Assembly (NCBI GenBank): GCA_019636345.1
Contig: JAHBXQ010000004.1
Coordinates: 1 to 64,000 of the forward strand
Source of the DNA: Pirellulales bacterium
GTDB lineage: Bacteria > Planctomycetota > Planctomycetia > Pirellulales > Lacipirellulaceae
Direction of reading: 5' to 3'
Length of the DNA: 64,000 bases
Made by a program: the position numbers and the translations under genes. Position 1 is the first letter of the stretch; each line of letters starts with the position of its first letter. The notes under the pieces were generated by a model. It saw only the letters and a list, made by a program, of their open reading frames with translations. It searched no databases and was not told the DNA's origin. Of the stretch, positions 53,444 through 61,855 are shown in pieces.

Positions 53444-53986
53444 TTACGGCCGACGGACCATGGCGGCGGCCAGCACGACGGCCACGGCGACCGTTGCGAT
53501 CACGACGGCGCCGGACGACGGCATGGCGATCCACTTGAGCGACTCCTTCGCGGCGGCCGTGCTTCCCAGCCCCGGGGCGCGAAATCCGGCCGCCAGCCAA
53601 TAGACGGAATAACCGAGCCCCCCCAATCCGAGGCCGAGGCTGATCGCCCGCGTCCAACCGGGCGACGTCCCGAGCAAGACCGCCGCCAGCGTCAAGCCAA
53701 TTGCGGCGGCGCCGAGCCCCCCGGCATGCAAATGCGCTCGCTGCATGTACGCCCACGACTTGTCCAGCACCGATTTGATCGCCGCGTCGTCGCCCCGATA
53801 GACGGTCTCGCGCACGTCGGCAGCGGAAGAACTCAACTGCGATTTGATCGCCTCCTCGTTGAGCCCGAACGCAATGCCCAGCCCAAAGCCGAAGAGCAGC
53901 GTGAGCACGGCGAACAACAAGCCGGGAAGCGCCGGCCGCAAGGAGCGCAGGTTGTCGCTCGCGACATTGGTGGTCGACGTGTTCAT
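53444..53986 (-). CDS. Small four-helix membrane protein of unknown function
   Basis: 180-residue integral membrane protein. Hydrophobic segments are ~20-42 (LPGLLFAVLTLLFGFGLGIAF), 88-105, 112-134 and 157-176. A soluble loop of ~45 residues follows the first helix and contains EEAIKSQLSSS and KSVLDKSWAYMQRAHLHAGG. The HLHAGG motif at the end of the loop could bind metal or heme, by analogy only. I do not recognise the family with certainty. It is flanked by PEP-CTERM genes but has its own leader (CAGGACACTGGAAA before the ATG). Confidence 0.8.
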   Translation of the reverse strand: MNTSTTNVASDNLRSLRPALPGLLFAVLTLLFGFGLGIAFGLNEEAIKSQLSSSAADVRETVYRGDDAAIKSVLDKSWAYMQRAHLHAGGLGAAAIGLTLAAVLLGTSPGWTRAISLGLGLGGLGYSVYWLAAGFRAPGLGSTAAAKESLKWIAMPSSGAVVIATVAVAVVLAAAMVRRP

Positions 53987-54400
53987 TTTCCAGTGTCCTG
54001 ATTCCGGGGAGGAGCGAGTCGTGTCGTAAGCGACCGCCTGACAGTCGCTTGCCCGACCGACCCTCAGGATACACTGGCGGGCCTCGTCAGCGGGAGCCGT
54101 TGCAATCGGTCGGAAGCGGCGGCGTCCGTCGTTTGTGCGCGACGCGTCAGGCGGGCGCGGCCAGTGCTTTCCGGCGACCAGCGCGACGAAATTCAGCACC
54201 TCAAGCCGACCGGCTGCCGGCGGTGCGGCGCGACGCTCCGCCGGCGCGACCCGACGCCGCTGCCGCGGCAGGTCGGGGAGCACCCGAGCTCCGACCGCAC
54301 GTCGCGGACTGCCGTCGGGCTGCGGCTCATTGCGCTGCTGGCGCCAGAGCAAACGCTGCCTCGAGCGCGGCGAAGCGGCCGCGCTCGAGGCGTGCCGTCG
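53987..54400. other. Intergenic region
   Basis: About 410 bases without a supported gene. It contains the promoter region of the membrane-protein gene. No repeat or convincing hairpin was found. Confidence 0.5.
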
Positions 54401-55168
54401 CTACCTGCGCCGCCGAGCTTGCGCAATCGCACCGCACACGGCGCCCAAGAGCGCCAGCCCCCCCGTCGCCGGCTCGGGAACGCCGGTGATCACGAACGCC
54501 ATGTCGAGCGGCCTCGGGGCCCCGTACTGGGGATCGAGCGGCGCCCAGGGCAGCCCCGGGAGGAGCGGGCGAAACACGGCCGTATCGGCGAACGGATTGA
54601 GAGTCGTCTTCCACCCGACGGGCGACTGCGGGCTCACGTCCCAAGCGACGCTGAGTCCCAGCCAGTAGATCGTGTCGAGTTCCTGTCGGAACGGGTCGAC
54701 GATGTTCTCGATGTTGATCTGGTGAAAGGTCGCGTGGTCGGCGGGCGTCCAAATCGGCTGCTGCGGATCGGCGAAGCCTTGCAAGCCCGTCCCGTAGTCC
54801 CGCACGACCTTGAACTCGCCGGCCGCCAAGTCGAAATTCCTGCTCCACAGGACGTGGCCGGGCTTGCTGAACGGCCCGGTGCGGTCGTCGGCGTAAATCG
54901 TCGCCAGCACGTGATCGATCCGGGTCTCCAATCCCTGGGCGACTGAATACCAGAAATGGATGTCCGACACCGGGCCCGTCTGGCTGCACCTCCAGTCGTC
55001 GGCAATCTCATGCTGGGGGGTCACGATCTCCACGTCCCAGCCGAAGGGGTCCGGCAGTTGCGGAAAGTGCATCTTGTGCGAGTCGCCGGGACGCCAATCG
55101 GCCCCGACCGGCGCCGCGCACAGGAGGACGACGCCGCCGAAAGTCGCAATGATCTGTCTCGCGTTCAT
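54401..55168 (-). CDS. PEP-CTERM secreted protein (DUF7901-like)
   Basis: 255-residue exported protein. Signal peptide ARQIIATFGGVVLLCAAPVGA; the mature part starts DWRPGDSHKMHFPQLPDPFGW, continues with ADDWRCSQTGPVSDIHFWYS and TIYWLGLSVAW, a pattern shared by a family of planctomycete PEP-CTERM proteins. The end is the canonical VPEPATGGLALLGAV and AQARRRR. The ATG at 55168 follows GGGAGG. The gene lies directly after another PEP-CTERM gene on the same strand with a 6-bp gap, so they are likely co-transcribed. Function unknown. Confidence 0.85.
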   Translation of the reverse strand: MNARQIIATFGGVVLLCAAPVGADWRPGDSHKMHFPQLPDPFGWDVEIVTPQHEIADDWRCSQTGPVSDIHFWYSVAQGLETRIDHVLATIYADDRTGPFSKPGHVLWSRNFDLAAGEFKVVRDYGTGLQGFADPQQPIWTPADHATFHQINIENIVDPFRQELDTIYWLGLSVAWDVSPQSPVGWKTTLNPFADTAVFRPLLPGLPWAPLDPQYGAPRPLDMAFVITGVPEPATGGLALLGAVCGAIAQARRRR

Positions 55169-55174
55169 GAGTTC

Positions 55175-56632
55175 TTACCTCCCGCCAAGTTCCGCCGCAC
55201 GCAGCCCGCGAGACGACCCGCGGGCCGGCGAGCGGCGATTCGATACGGACCGTCGGACGGCCGACGCTCCGAGGACGCCCCCCAGGCCGAGGAGCTCGGC
55301 GGACGGCTCGGGAACGGCGGCGTCGTTCGCCAGGACCGGAACGCCGCCGTACTGTCGCTGCCACGCCAAGAAGTCGGAACCGTTGACGAAGCCGTCGCCC
55401 GTGGCGTCGCCCTGCATGTGCGCCGCCCCGACCAAACCGTAATGGACCTGCCAGAGGGCCAAGTCGGCCGCGTCGACGTCCCCGTCTTCGTCAAAGTCCG
55501 CCTCCGCCCACGGTTCGACGATTTCATCCCAGATCTCGATCGAGCCCGGATTGAGGAACGGCTCGACGTCCAACCCGTCGATGTTGTCGGTCGGCAGAAC
55601 GCCGAGCGCGGTCGCGGGAAGATAGAGGTAGGGCACGCCCGCGAATCCTGTCGCCAGCACGTCGGCCGGCGACCAGCCGCGCTGCGTCAGGGTCGGCGAT
55701 CCGGGGGCCAGCGAGAAGACGGCGAAGTCGAGTTGCGACGTCGCCTGCAAGTTCCCGTCGACGTCCCACACGGCCAACGCGTCGATCTCGTCGCCGCCCG
55801 TCAAACCGATCAACGGCGCCGCCGCAAACATGGCCAGCGGACCGCCCCCGGGAGGCGACGCCAGAATGTCCGCTCCCCCGGCGCCGAGCGGCGTCAAATC
55901 GGGGCTCGCCGCATCGAGCGACAGGTAGACGGGCCGCTCCGAGACGAAGTCGCCGTTGAGATCGAAGGGCGTCAGTTCCAGGGCGTCCATGTCGTCCATG
56001 TCGGTGACGCCGGGCAGTCCCGACGTGTAGGGATTGAACAGCGTCGGCGGGATCGTCGGGATTTCGTTGTAGCGCGTCTGATTGGCGCTCAGCAGATTGA
56101 TCGGCCCCGGGAAGACCGGTCCCGCAATCGCCGCCGGCCCCGCCATGCCGAAGACGGTGGCCGTGACCGGAAGCGTGGTGAAGCCGTTGACGACGAACCG
56201 ATCGCCCGCCGCTTGGCGCCGCGTCGCCTGATGCGCGACATGCGTTCCCGGCATGCCGATCGAGAGATCATCGACCGAGAAATAAACGACCAACTGTTCG
56301 GCGAAGAGCAGTTCGCCGTTGGAGATGCCGTCGACGTTGCTGAGGCTGCCGAGGGCCGCGACCCCGAACGACGGCCCCGTCAAATGGAGGACGGGGCCGG
56401 GTCCCCCCGCGTCGAACCCGCCCGCCCCGGCGCCCAGCACCTCGCCGTAGACGTCGCTCGTCGACGCCGGGTTGTGCGGCATCGCTGACGGCGAAGCGCG
56501 ATCGATCGAGATCGGATCGGGCTGCAGCGGCGGCGCGGGATCGGCGTACGCCGAGAGGCCGCCGCCTTGACCGACGCAACACGCGCACGCCAGAAACGCT
56601 TCCAGGACCGGTTTGAACTTGACGCGCCACAT
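55175..56632 (-). CDS. PEP-CTERM protein with dockerin repeats
   Basis: About 485 residues. The ATG at 56632 follows a strong GGAGGAGGT and gives a leader with Cys residues (FKPVLEAFLACACCVGQGGG). The mature region has YFSVDDLSIGMPGT and a long beta-rich body resembling other planctomycete proteins with VDALEL-type repeats. Two dockerin-like motifs are present (DFDEDGDVDAADLALWQ and DATGDGFVNGSDFLAWQRQ). VPEPSAELLGLGGVLGAS precedes an unusually long basic tail of ~30 residues. It is the first gene of a two-gene unit with the next PEP-CTERM gene. Confidence 0.84.
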   Translation of the reverse strand: MWRVKFKPVLEAFLACACCVGQGGGLSAYADPAPPLQPDPISIDRASPSAMPHNPASTSDVYGEVLGAGAGGFDAGGPGPVLHLTGPSFGVAALGSLSNVDGISNGELLFAEQLVVYFSVDDLSIGMPGTHVAHQATRRQAAGDRFVVNGFTTLPVTATVFGMAGPAAIAGPVFPGPINLLSANQTRYNEIPTIPPTLFNPYTSGLPGVTDMDDMDALELTPFDLNGDFVSERPVYLSLDAASPDLTPLGAGGADILASPPGGGPLAMFAAAPLIGLTGGDEIDALAVWDVDGNLQATSQLDFAVFSLAPGSPTLTQRGWSPADVLATGFAGVPYLYLPATALGVLPTDNIDGLDVEPFLNPGSIEIWDEIVEPWAEADFDEDGDVDAADLALWQVHYGLVGAAHMQGDATGDGFVNGSDFLAWQRQYGGVPVLANDAAVPEPSAELLGLGGVLGASAVRRSVSNRRSPARGSSRGLRAAELGGR

Positions 56633-57353
56633 CGTGCACCTCCTCCCAAGGACTGCAGGGCATTGCCGCCCCGCGTGCGTCGGCCGCTTGCCGAACGTCA
56701 TGCTCACGTCGACGCCTGGCTCAGGGTCCCTCGCTGCGGGGACGACTTGTCTTCGCAACGGGCGTTCGCTCCAAGCCGCTGCAGCGGTTTGGAGCCGAGC
56801 GAGGGACAACCAAGGCGCCGCCTTGGCAGCTGTCGTTGACGCCGCCCCAGAGTGGATGACGGCGGCAAGCAGAACCCGTGTGTCGCACTCAATGGGCGAA
56901 AACGCCCTGCGATGGCGATCGCTGGCGACGAGCGCGATGATCGAGAGCCTTGCGTTGAAACGAGTAACGACGATTCCGCCCGCATCGCGCAGCGGTCAGA
57001 CGGATCTTGCTGCAAATCACGGACCTCGGTCCCGCTCAGCGCCGCGCTCGACTGCGCGGACGGGCGAGACCAATCACGGTCCGCCGTACGGCGAAGCGAA
57101 CCGACTGCCGCGAGCGCCGCGGAACGTCCCTGACGGCGATTGCGACGCGAGGGAGCGTCGCCGTCAGGTCAGGTCGCTCGACCGGCGCAAGTCCTCCATC
57201 CCGTCGCGGCCGCTGAGGGTTAACCGCAAACGACGATGAGGCGGGCTGCGAGGCCTCCGTCAGGGCTGCGAGCGCCATAGGCTTGTCATAGCCTAGTCTC
57301 GACATGGCATTACCAGGGAGGTCCGCAAGCAACTCGCGCCCGGGGATCGAGCA
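56633..57353. other. Intergenic region before the PilZ gene
   Basis: About 720 bases without a supported gene. A short hairpin TAGGCT/AGCCTA lies at 57278-57295, about 60 bases before the PilZ start. It may be an operator or part of the leader. Confidence 0.5.
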
Positions 57354-58214
57354 ATGTCGGCAAACTTGGTTCCGATCGAAGAATTGAGGATCGGCGATCG
57401 GCTGTACGAGTCGGTTTACGATCGAATCGGTCGCCTGCTGGTTGCGGGCGGGACGGTCGTCGGCGAGACGATCCAGACCCGGCTGGCGGAAGAAGGGGTC
57501 GTGCGGGTTTTGCTGGAGGATCGCAGCGCGCGGCCGACGAGCGATTCGATCGGCGGCTGTTCTCGGTGCGGACTGGGGCTCGCCTTGAAGGTCCCCTCCG
57601 CCGGCTCGCCCGCCCTGGTCACGGCGTGCAGCGGCTGCGGCGCGATTTACGTCGCGGCCTTCGACGGCGCCTGTCCCGGACTCTGTTGCGGTCCCGAGCG
57701 GGTCTACTGCGATCGCAGCCGCTGTGCGCATCTCGCGCCGGTCTTCCTCCATACCCTGTCGCCCGCCGAACTCGCCTCCGTCCGCGCCCTGGGGACTCCC
57801 GGAGCGGTCATCCCGGACATTCTCCACTCCGGCGAAGAACGTCGCCGCAGCAAGCGGCATCGGCTCCACGCCTCCGTCTCGGTCCTCCCGCTCGACGGGT
57901 CGTTTCGCGTGCTGGGCCCCCCGCTTCCGGCGACGCTCCGCAATCTCTCCTTCTCGGGTGTCTGCGTCGCCTTCGGCGCGGATCGCGAGACGGGTGCGGC
58001 GGTGGTCGACTTCACCCCGTCCGGGGTTCCGCAGCTTCGCTTGATCGTGCGGGTCGTCTGGACGGCGATCACCGAGGCCGAGCGGCTCATGAGCGGGGTG
58101 ATTTGCGGGCGAATGCACGAGTCGGCCGGCGACCTCCGTTCGCTCCAGGATCTGCTCCAGCGCGGCCAGCGCACGGCCGCGACGCTGGCCGGCGCGACCT
58201 CGTCGCGCGGCTGA
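57354..58214 (+). CDS. PilZ-domain protein with HD-GYP-like N-terminus and Cys-rich middle
   Basis: 286-residue probable cyclic-di-GMP receptor. Residues 1-55 (LVPIEELRIGDRLYESVYD, RIGRLLVAGG, LAEEGVVRVLL) resemble the N-terminal domain that precedes HD-GYP phosphodiesterases. A Cys-rich zinc-ribbon-like middle follows (C69, C72, C92, C95, then C107-C124). The PilZ domain starts at ~162: ERRRSKRHRL carries the RxxxR motif and NLSFSGVCVAF the (D/N)xSxxG motif needed for c-di-GMP binding. No HD-GYP or GGDEF domain is in the protein. The 3' third of this gene is duplicated at 59132-59418. Confidence 0.88.
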   Translation: MSANLVPIEELRIGDRLYESVYDRIGRLLVAGGTVVGETIQTRLAEEGVVRVLLEDRSARPTSDSIGGCSRCGLGLALKVPSAGSPALVTACSGCGAIYVAAFDGACPGLCCGPERVYCDRSRCAHLAPVFLHTLSPAELASVRALGTPGAVIPDILHSGEERRRSKRHRLHASVSVLPLDGSFRVLGPPLPATLRNLSFSGVCVAFGADRETGAAVVDFTPSGVPQLRLIVRVVWTAITEAERLMSGVICGRMHESAGDLRSLQDLLQRGQRTAATLAGATSSRG

Positions 58215-58378
58215 CGGCGCCGCTCGGCGCTGGCGACCGACGGCCAGCCGCGTCCCCCGTCGCGCGGTCGCGTTCCTCGCAAGTTCGGCTCGAACGAGGC
58301 GGCCTTCGCGCGTCCGCGCCCGGGAATTCGTCGACGTCGAGATGGTCGAGGCTGGTTGCGGGCGCGGAATGCCGGAAC
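57928..58378 (+). repeat. 451-bp direct duplication, copy 1 (3' end of the PilZ gene and downstream DNA)
   Basis: Matches 59132-59582 at a constant offset of 1204. I found only two differences by eye (58327 T/C and 58369 A/T). It begins at about codon 192 of the PilZ gene and runs 164 bases past the stop. Confidence 0.93.
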
Positions 58379-58449
58379 GCCTTCACGGCGCGATTGTTCG
58401 CGACTCGCGGCGTTTTCTCCTTGGATCGGCGTTGCCTGGATTTGATTTG

Positions 58450-58472
58450 AGGTATACACTATGTGTATACCT
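58450..58472. promoter_or_regulatory. Palindromic operator of the AbrB-Doc module
   Basis: Perfect 10-base arms AGGTATACAC and GTGTATACCT separated by TAT, about 31 bases before the antitoxin ATG. AbrB/MazE-type antitoxins repress their own promoters at A/T-rich inverted repeats of this kind. It is the most A/T-rich spot in the surrounding kilobase. Confidence 0.7.
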
Positions 58473-58503
58473 TCCTCGGGCCGTTCGGGAGCAGGAGCAC
58501 GCC

Positions 58504-58731
58504 ATGACCAAAACGCTGATCAAGCACGGCAACAGCCTGGCCCTGGTGATCGACAAGCCGATCCTCGAATTGCTTCAAATCTCGGCGGACACGCCGTTGG
58601 AGTTGTCGACCAACGGCGACCTTATCGTCATCACGCCCGTGCGGAACGCGAAGCGACAACAACAACTCCGCGCTTCGCTGAAGAAGATCAACGGGAAGTT
58701 CGGCGACGACCTTCGGCGATTGGCGGAGTAA
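58504..58731 (+). CDS. AbrB/MazE-family antitoxin
   Basis: 75-residue swapped-hairpin AbrB-type DNA-binding protein: TKTLIKHGNSLALVIDKPILE at the N-terminus (the family core G-N-S-L-A-L-x-I), then LELSTNGDLIVITPV. A basic C-terminus (RQQQLRASLKKINGKF) would wrap the toxin. GCAGGAG precedes the ATG. It lies 6 bp before the Doc toxin gene and just after a palindromic operator. The pairing with Doc rather than Phd is known in other bacteria. Confidence 0.9.
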   Translation: MTKTLIKHGNSLALVIDKPILELLQISADTPLELSTNGDLIVITPVRNAKRQQQLRASLKKINGKFGDDLRRLAE

Positions 58732-58737
58732 TCGGCC

Positions 58738-59118
58738 GTGGTCGATTTCCTGAGCGTATCGGACGTCTTGCTGCTGCACCTCGATCAGATCGAACTCTAT
58801 GGAGGCGATCCCGGCGTGCGCGACCTGGGGCTGTTGGATTCGGCGGTTGCGCAGCCGCGGGCGACGTTCGGAGGCGAGTTGCTGCACCAGTTCCCGTTTG
58901 AGACGGCGGCGGCGTACTTGTTTCATCTCGTTCAGAATCACCCGTTCGTGGACGGCAACAAACGCACGGGAGCCGTTGCGGCGCTCGTCTTTCTCGACCT
59001 CAACGGGATTGAGATCGAAGCGCCTCCCGGCGGTCTCTCCGAGTTGACGCTTGCCGTCGCGACCGGTCAGGCCGACAAAGCGCGCATCGCCGCATTCCTT
59101 CAACGGCATGCGAACTAG
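58738..59118 (+). CDS. doc: Doc-family toxin (Fic fold)
   Basis: 126-residue death-on-curing toxin. The Fic core motif is HPFVDGNKRTG (H68 to T77). The Lys at the place where AMP-transferring Fic proteins have Gly is the mark of Doc, which phosphorylates elongation factor Tu. Upstream it has LLDSAVAQPRATFGG, typical of the family. The GTG start at 58738 is the only good candidate. The stop is 13 bases before the second copy of the 451-bp duplication. It is predicted to be neutralised by the AbrB-type protein just upstream. Confidence 0.92.
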   Translation: MVDFLSVSDVLLLHLDQIELYGGDPGVRDLGLLDSAVAQPRATFGGELLHQFPFETAAAYLFHLVQNHPFVDGNKRTGAVAALVFLDLNGIEIEAPPGGLSELTLAVATGQADKARIAAFLQRHAN

Positions 59119-59131
59119 GCGGTCGCCTCCG

Positions 59132-59418
59132 CGGCGACGCTCCGCAATCTCTCCTTCTCGGGTGTCTGCGTCGCCTTCGGCGCGGATCGCGAGACGGGTG
59201 CGGCGGTGGTCGACTTCACCCCGTCCGGGGTTCCGCAGCTTCGCTTGATCGTGCGGGTCGTCTGGACGGCGATCACCGAGGCCGAGCGGCTCATGAGCGG
59301 GGTGATTTGCGGGCGAATGCACGAGTCGGCCGGCGACCTCCGTTCGCTCCAGGATCTGCTCCAGCGCGGCCAGCGCACGGCCGCGACGCTGGCCGGCGCG
59401 ACCTCGTCGCGCGGCTGA
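59132..59418 (+). pseudogene. 5'-truncated copy of the PilZ gene
   Basis: Encodes only the last ~94 residues of the PilZ protein, from ATLRNLSF on. It lacks the RxxxR half of the c-di-GMP site and any start with a ribosome binding site. It cannot make a working receptor. Its near-perfect identity to copy 1 shows the duplication is recent or is being homogenised. Confidence 0.88.
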
Positions 59419-59582
59419 CGGCGCCGCTCGGCGCTGGCGACCGACGGCCAGCCGCGTCCCCCGTCGCGCGGTCGCGTTCCTCGCAAGTTCGGCTCGAACG
59501 AGGCGGCCTTCGCGCGTCCGCGCCCGGGAACTCGTCGACGTCGAGATGGTCGAGGCTGGTTGCGGGCGCGGATTGCCGGAAA
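59132..59582 (+). repeat. 451-bp direct duplication, copy 2
   Basis: Second copy of 57928-58378. Its left edge cuts into the middle of the PilZ coding sequence and its right edge lies in noncoding DNA, so the break points do not follow gene limits. Confidence 0.93.
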
Positions 59583-59768
59583 TGGGCAGCGCCGCTCTCG
59601 GCGCCGATCAGCCCAACACAACCGCCTGGGGCCCGAGGACGTTCCAGGCGAACGCGGGCGAAGCAGCCGGGACGAACGGGCTATCGCAACCTCTGCGATT
59701 CTTCCGAGGAGCGTCCAGGTTCGATGGGGACGCTGCCCTCTTCTACGGCGATTGGGACGGTCCTTGCG

Positions 59769-61769
59769 TCACGTGTCGGCGTTGTTTCCTGCGAGGATCT
59801 CGGGCCCCAACCAACCTCGCGATTCCAGGAGTGAGACCACTTCGTCGGCAATGTCTCGCGCAGTACGCGCTTCCGTCGAGGCGATGACGTCGGCGTCGGT
59901 CGGGGCTTCGTAGGGGAAGGTCACGCCCGGAAAATTCTCGATCTCGCCAGCCTCCGCCGCTTGGTAGCGACCGAGCGCGTCCCGCCGGCGACAAACGGCG
60001 AGCGGCGTCGCCAAGTGGACGTGGACGAGCCGCTCGGGGCCGATCAGCGCCTTGGCGCGGCGGCGCACGGCGTCTTCGGGAGCGGCGAACGCGGCGACGC
60101 AGATTTGTCCGACGTCGTTGACAAGCCGAGCGATTTCGGCCGCGCGGCGGAGATTCTCCGAGCGCTCTTCGGCGGAGAATCCCAGGTCGCGACTGATCCC
60201 GAATCGCAAGGACTGCCCGTCGAGGAGCGCGACGACGCACCCCAGCTCGAACAGGCGGTGCTCCAACTCGCGGGCGAGCGTCGTCTTGCCCGCTGAGCTC
60301 GGTCCGGTCACGAGCACGGTCCCGGGCCGGTGCCCGAATCGTGTCGCGCGGCGCTCGGGCGAGACGAGACTCGTCGCACGCTCGAGTCGCCATCCCGTCG
60401 GGGCGTCTTGCCAGTGATCGCGGCTTCGCGGAGCGAGCGCTTGACGCACGACGCCCGCGGCGACGGTCTCGTGCGTGATTCGATCGACGAGGATCAGCGC
60501 TCCGGTGGTCTTGTTGCGGGCGTACTCGTCGAGGACGAGCGGGTCGTGGAAGCCCACAAAGCACTGGCCAAGCTCGTTCATGCGCAACGTGGCGGCGGGC
60601 GTTTCGCACTGCGTGTCGACGTCGATGGCGCAGCGGATGTTGCGCACTTCGCAGACGGTCTTCTGCGACGCGAGTTTGCACCAATACTGCTTTCCGAGGG
60701 CGAGCGGCTGCTCGGACATCCAGATCAGGCTCGCTTCGGCCTCGCGCGCGACGAGGGGGGCCGCCGCGGGCTTGGCGAGGACGTCGCCGCGCGTCACGTC
60801 GATTTCGTCGGCGAGCGTGAGCGTCGCCGCCGCCGGGGCGACGGCGACCGGAACGTCGCCGTCGCACGTCACAATCGAGCGAATCCGCGACGTCCGGCGG
60901 GACGGCAGAATCACGACCTCGTCGCCGACGCGAACTTCGCCGGACGCGAGCGTGCCGCACAAGCCGCGAAACTCCGCATGCGGGCGGTTGACCCATTGGA
61001 CCGGAAACCGCAGGGGACCGGCTCGCTGCGCGGGGACGACGTGCACCGTTTCCAAGAGATGGAGCAGCGATCCGTCGGCGTACCACGGCGTCTGCGCGCT
61101 CGGCTCGGCGACGTTGTCGCCCCGCAACGCCGAGAGGGGAATGAATCTCAGGTCCGGAATCGAGAGCTTTTCGGCGACGCGGCAGAAATCGTCGCGGATC
61201 CGTGCGAAGACCGTTTGGCTGTAGTCGACCCGATCCATCTTGTTGACGGCGAGAAACACATGCTGAATTCCCAGCAACGACGCGATGAAGGCGTGGCGTC
61301 GCGTCTGAACGAGGATCCCTTTGGTCGCGTCGACGACGATTACGGCCAACTCGGAGTTCGAGGCTCCGGTCGCCATGTTGCGGGTGAACTGCTCGTGACC
61401 GGGCGTATCCGCGATAATGAACGTCCGTTTCGTCGTCGAGAAGTAGCGATAGGCGACGTCGATCGTGATCCCCTGTTGACGCTCGTCCTCCAGCCCGTCG
61501 AGCAACAGGGCCGCGTCGAGTTCCGCGCCGGTCGTGCCGTGACGCGCCGAGTCGGCTCGCAGTCGATCAAGCTGATCGTCGTGAACGGCCCCGGCGTCGA
61601 TGAGGAGTCGACCGATGAGCGTGCTCTTGCCGTCATCGACGCTGCCGCACGTGAAGAAGCGGAGCAATTCCCGCGGGGGGCGTCGCGCGACCGACTCGGC
61701 GAGCGACGTTTGGCAAGGGGCGGCGGAGCGTTCCGCGTCGGAGAGGGGGGAGAGCGTCTCGGCGGTCAT
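59769..61769 (-). CDS. cysNC: Sulfate adenylyltransferase subunit 1 / APS kinase fusion (CysN-CysC)
   Basis: 666-residue bifunctional enzyme. Residues ~35-250 are the CysN GTPase (P-loop FFTCGSVDDGKSTLIGRLL, switch II ADTPGHEQFTRNMATGASN, NKMD), followed by two beta-barrel domains. From ~485 on is the APS kinase: P-loop VTGPSSAGKTTLARELEHRL, VALLDGQSLRFGISRDLGF, and FPGVTFPYEAP. Two usual APS-kinase residues differ: LDGD is LDGQ and the FISP motif is FAAP. With CysD next door it would turn sulfate and ATP into APS and then PAPS. The ATG at 61769 starts the conserved protein. The gap to cysD is 86 bp. No cysH or sulfite reductase is nearby. Confidence 0.93.
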   Translation of the reverse strand: MTAETLSPLSDAERSAAPCQTSLAESVARRPPRELLRFFTCGSVDDGKSTLIGRLLIDAGAVHDDQLDRLRADSARHGTTGAELDAALLLDGLEDERQQGITIDVAYRYFSTTKRTFIIADTPGHEQFTRNMATGASNSELAVIVVDATKGILVQTRRHAFIASLLGIQHVFLAVNKMDRVDYSQTVFARIRDDFCRVAEKLSIPDLRFIPLSALRGDNVAEPSAQTPWYADGSLLHLLETVHVVPAQRAGPLRFPVQWVNRPHAEFRGLCGTLASGEVRVGDEVVILPSRRTSRIRSIVTCDGDVPVAVAPAAATLTLADEIDVTRGDVLAKPAAAPLVAREAEASLIWMSEQPLALGKQYWCKLASQKTVCEVRNIRCAIDVDTQCETPAATLRMNELGQCFVGFHDPLVLDEYARNKTTGALILVDRITHETVAAGVVRQALAPRSRDHWQDAPTGWRLERATSLVSPERRATRFGHRPGTVLVTGPSSAGKTTLARELEHRLFELGCVVALLDGQSLRFGISRDLGFSAEERSENLRRAAEIARLVNDVGQICVAAFAAPEDAVRRRAKALIGPERLVHVHLATPLAVCRRRDALGRYQAAEAGEIENFPGVTFPYEAPTDADVIASTEARTARDIADEVVSLLESRGWLGPEILAGNNADT

Positions 61770-61855
61770 GGGGCGATCCTGGCAAGTGCGAAAATATGCG
61801 GACGAACGTCGCGGCAGGGCTTCTGCGCCGCGGGCGGACCGTCTCCGAAGCGGGG

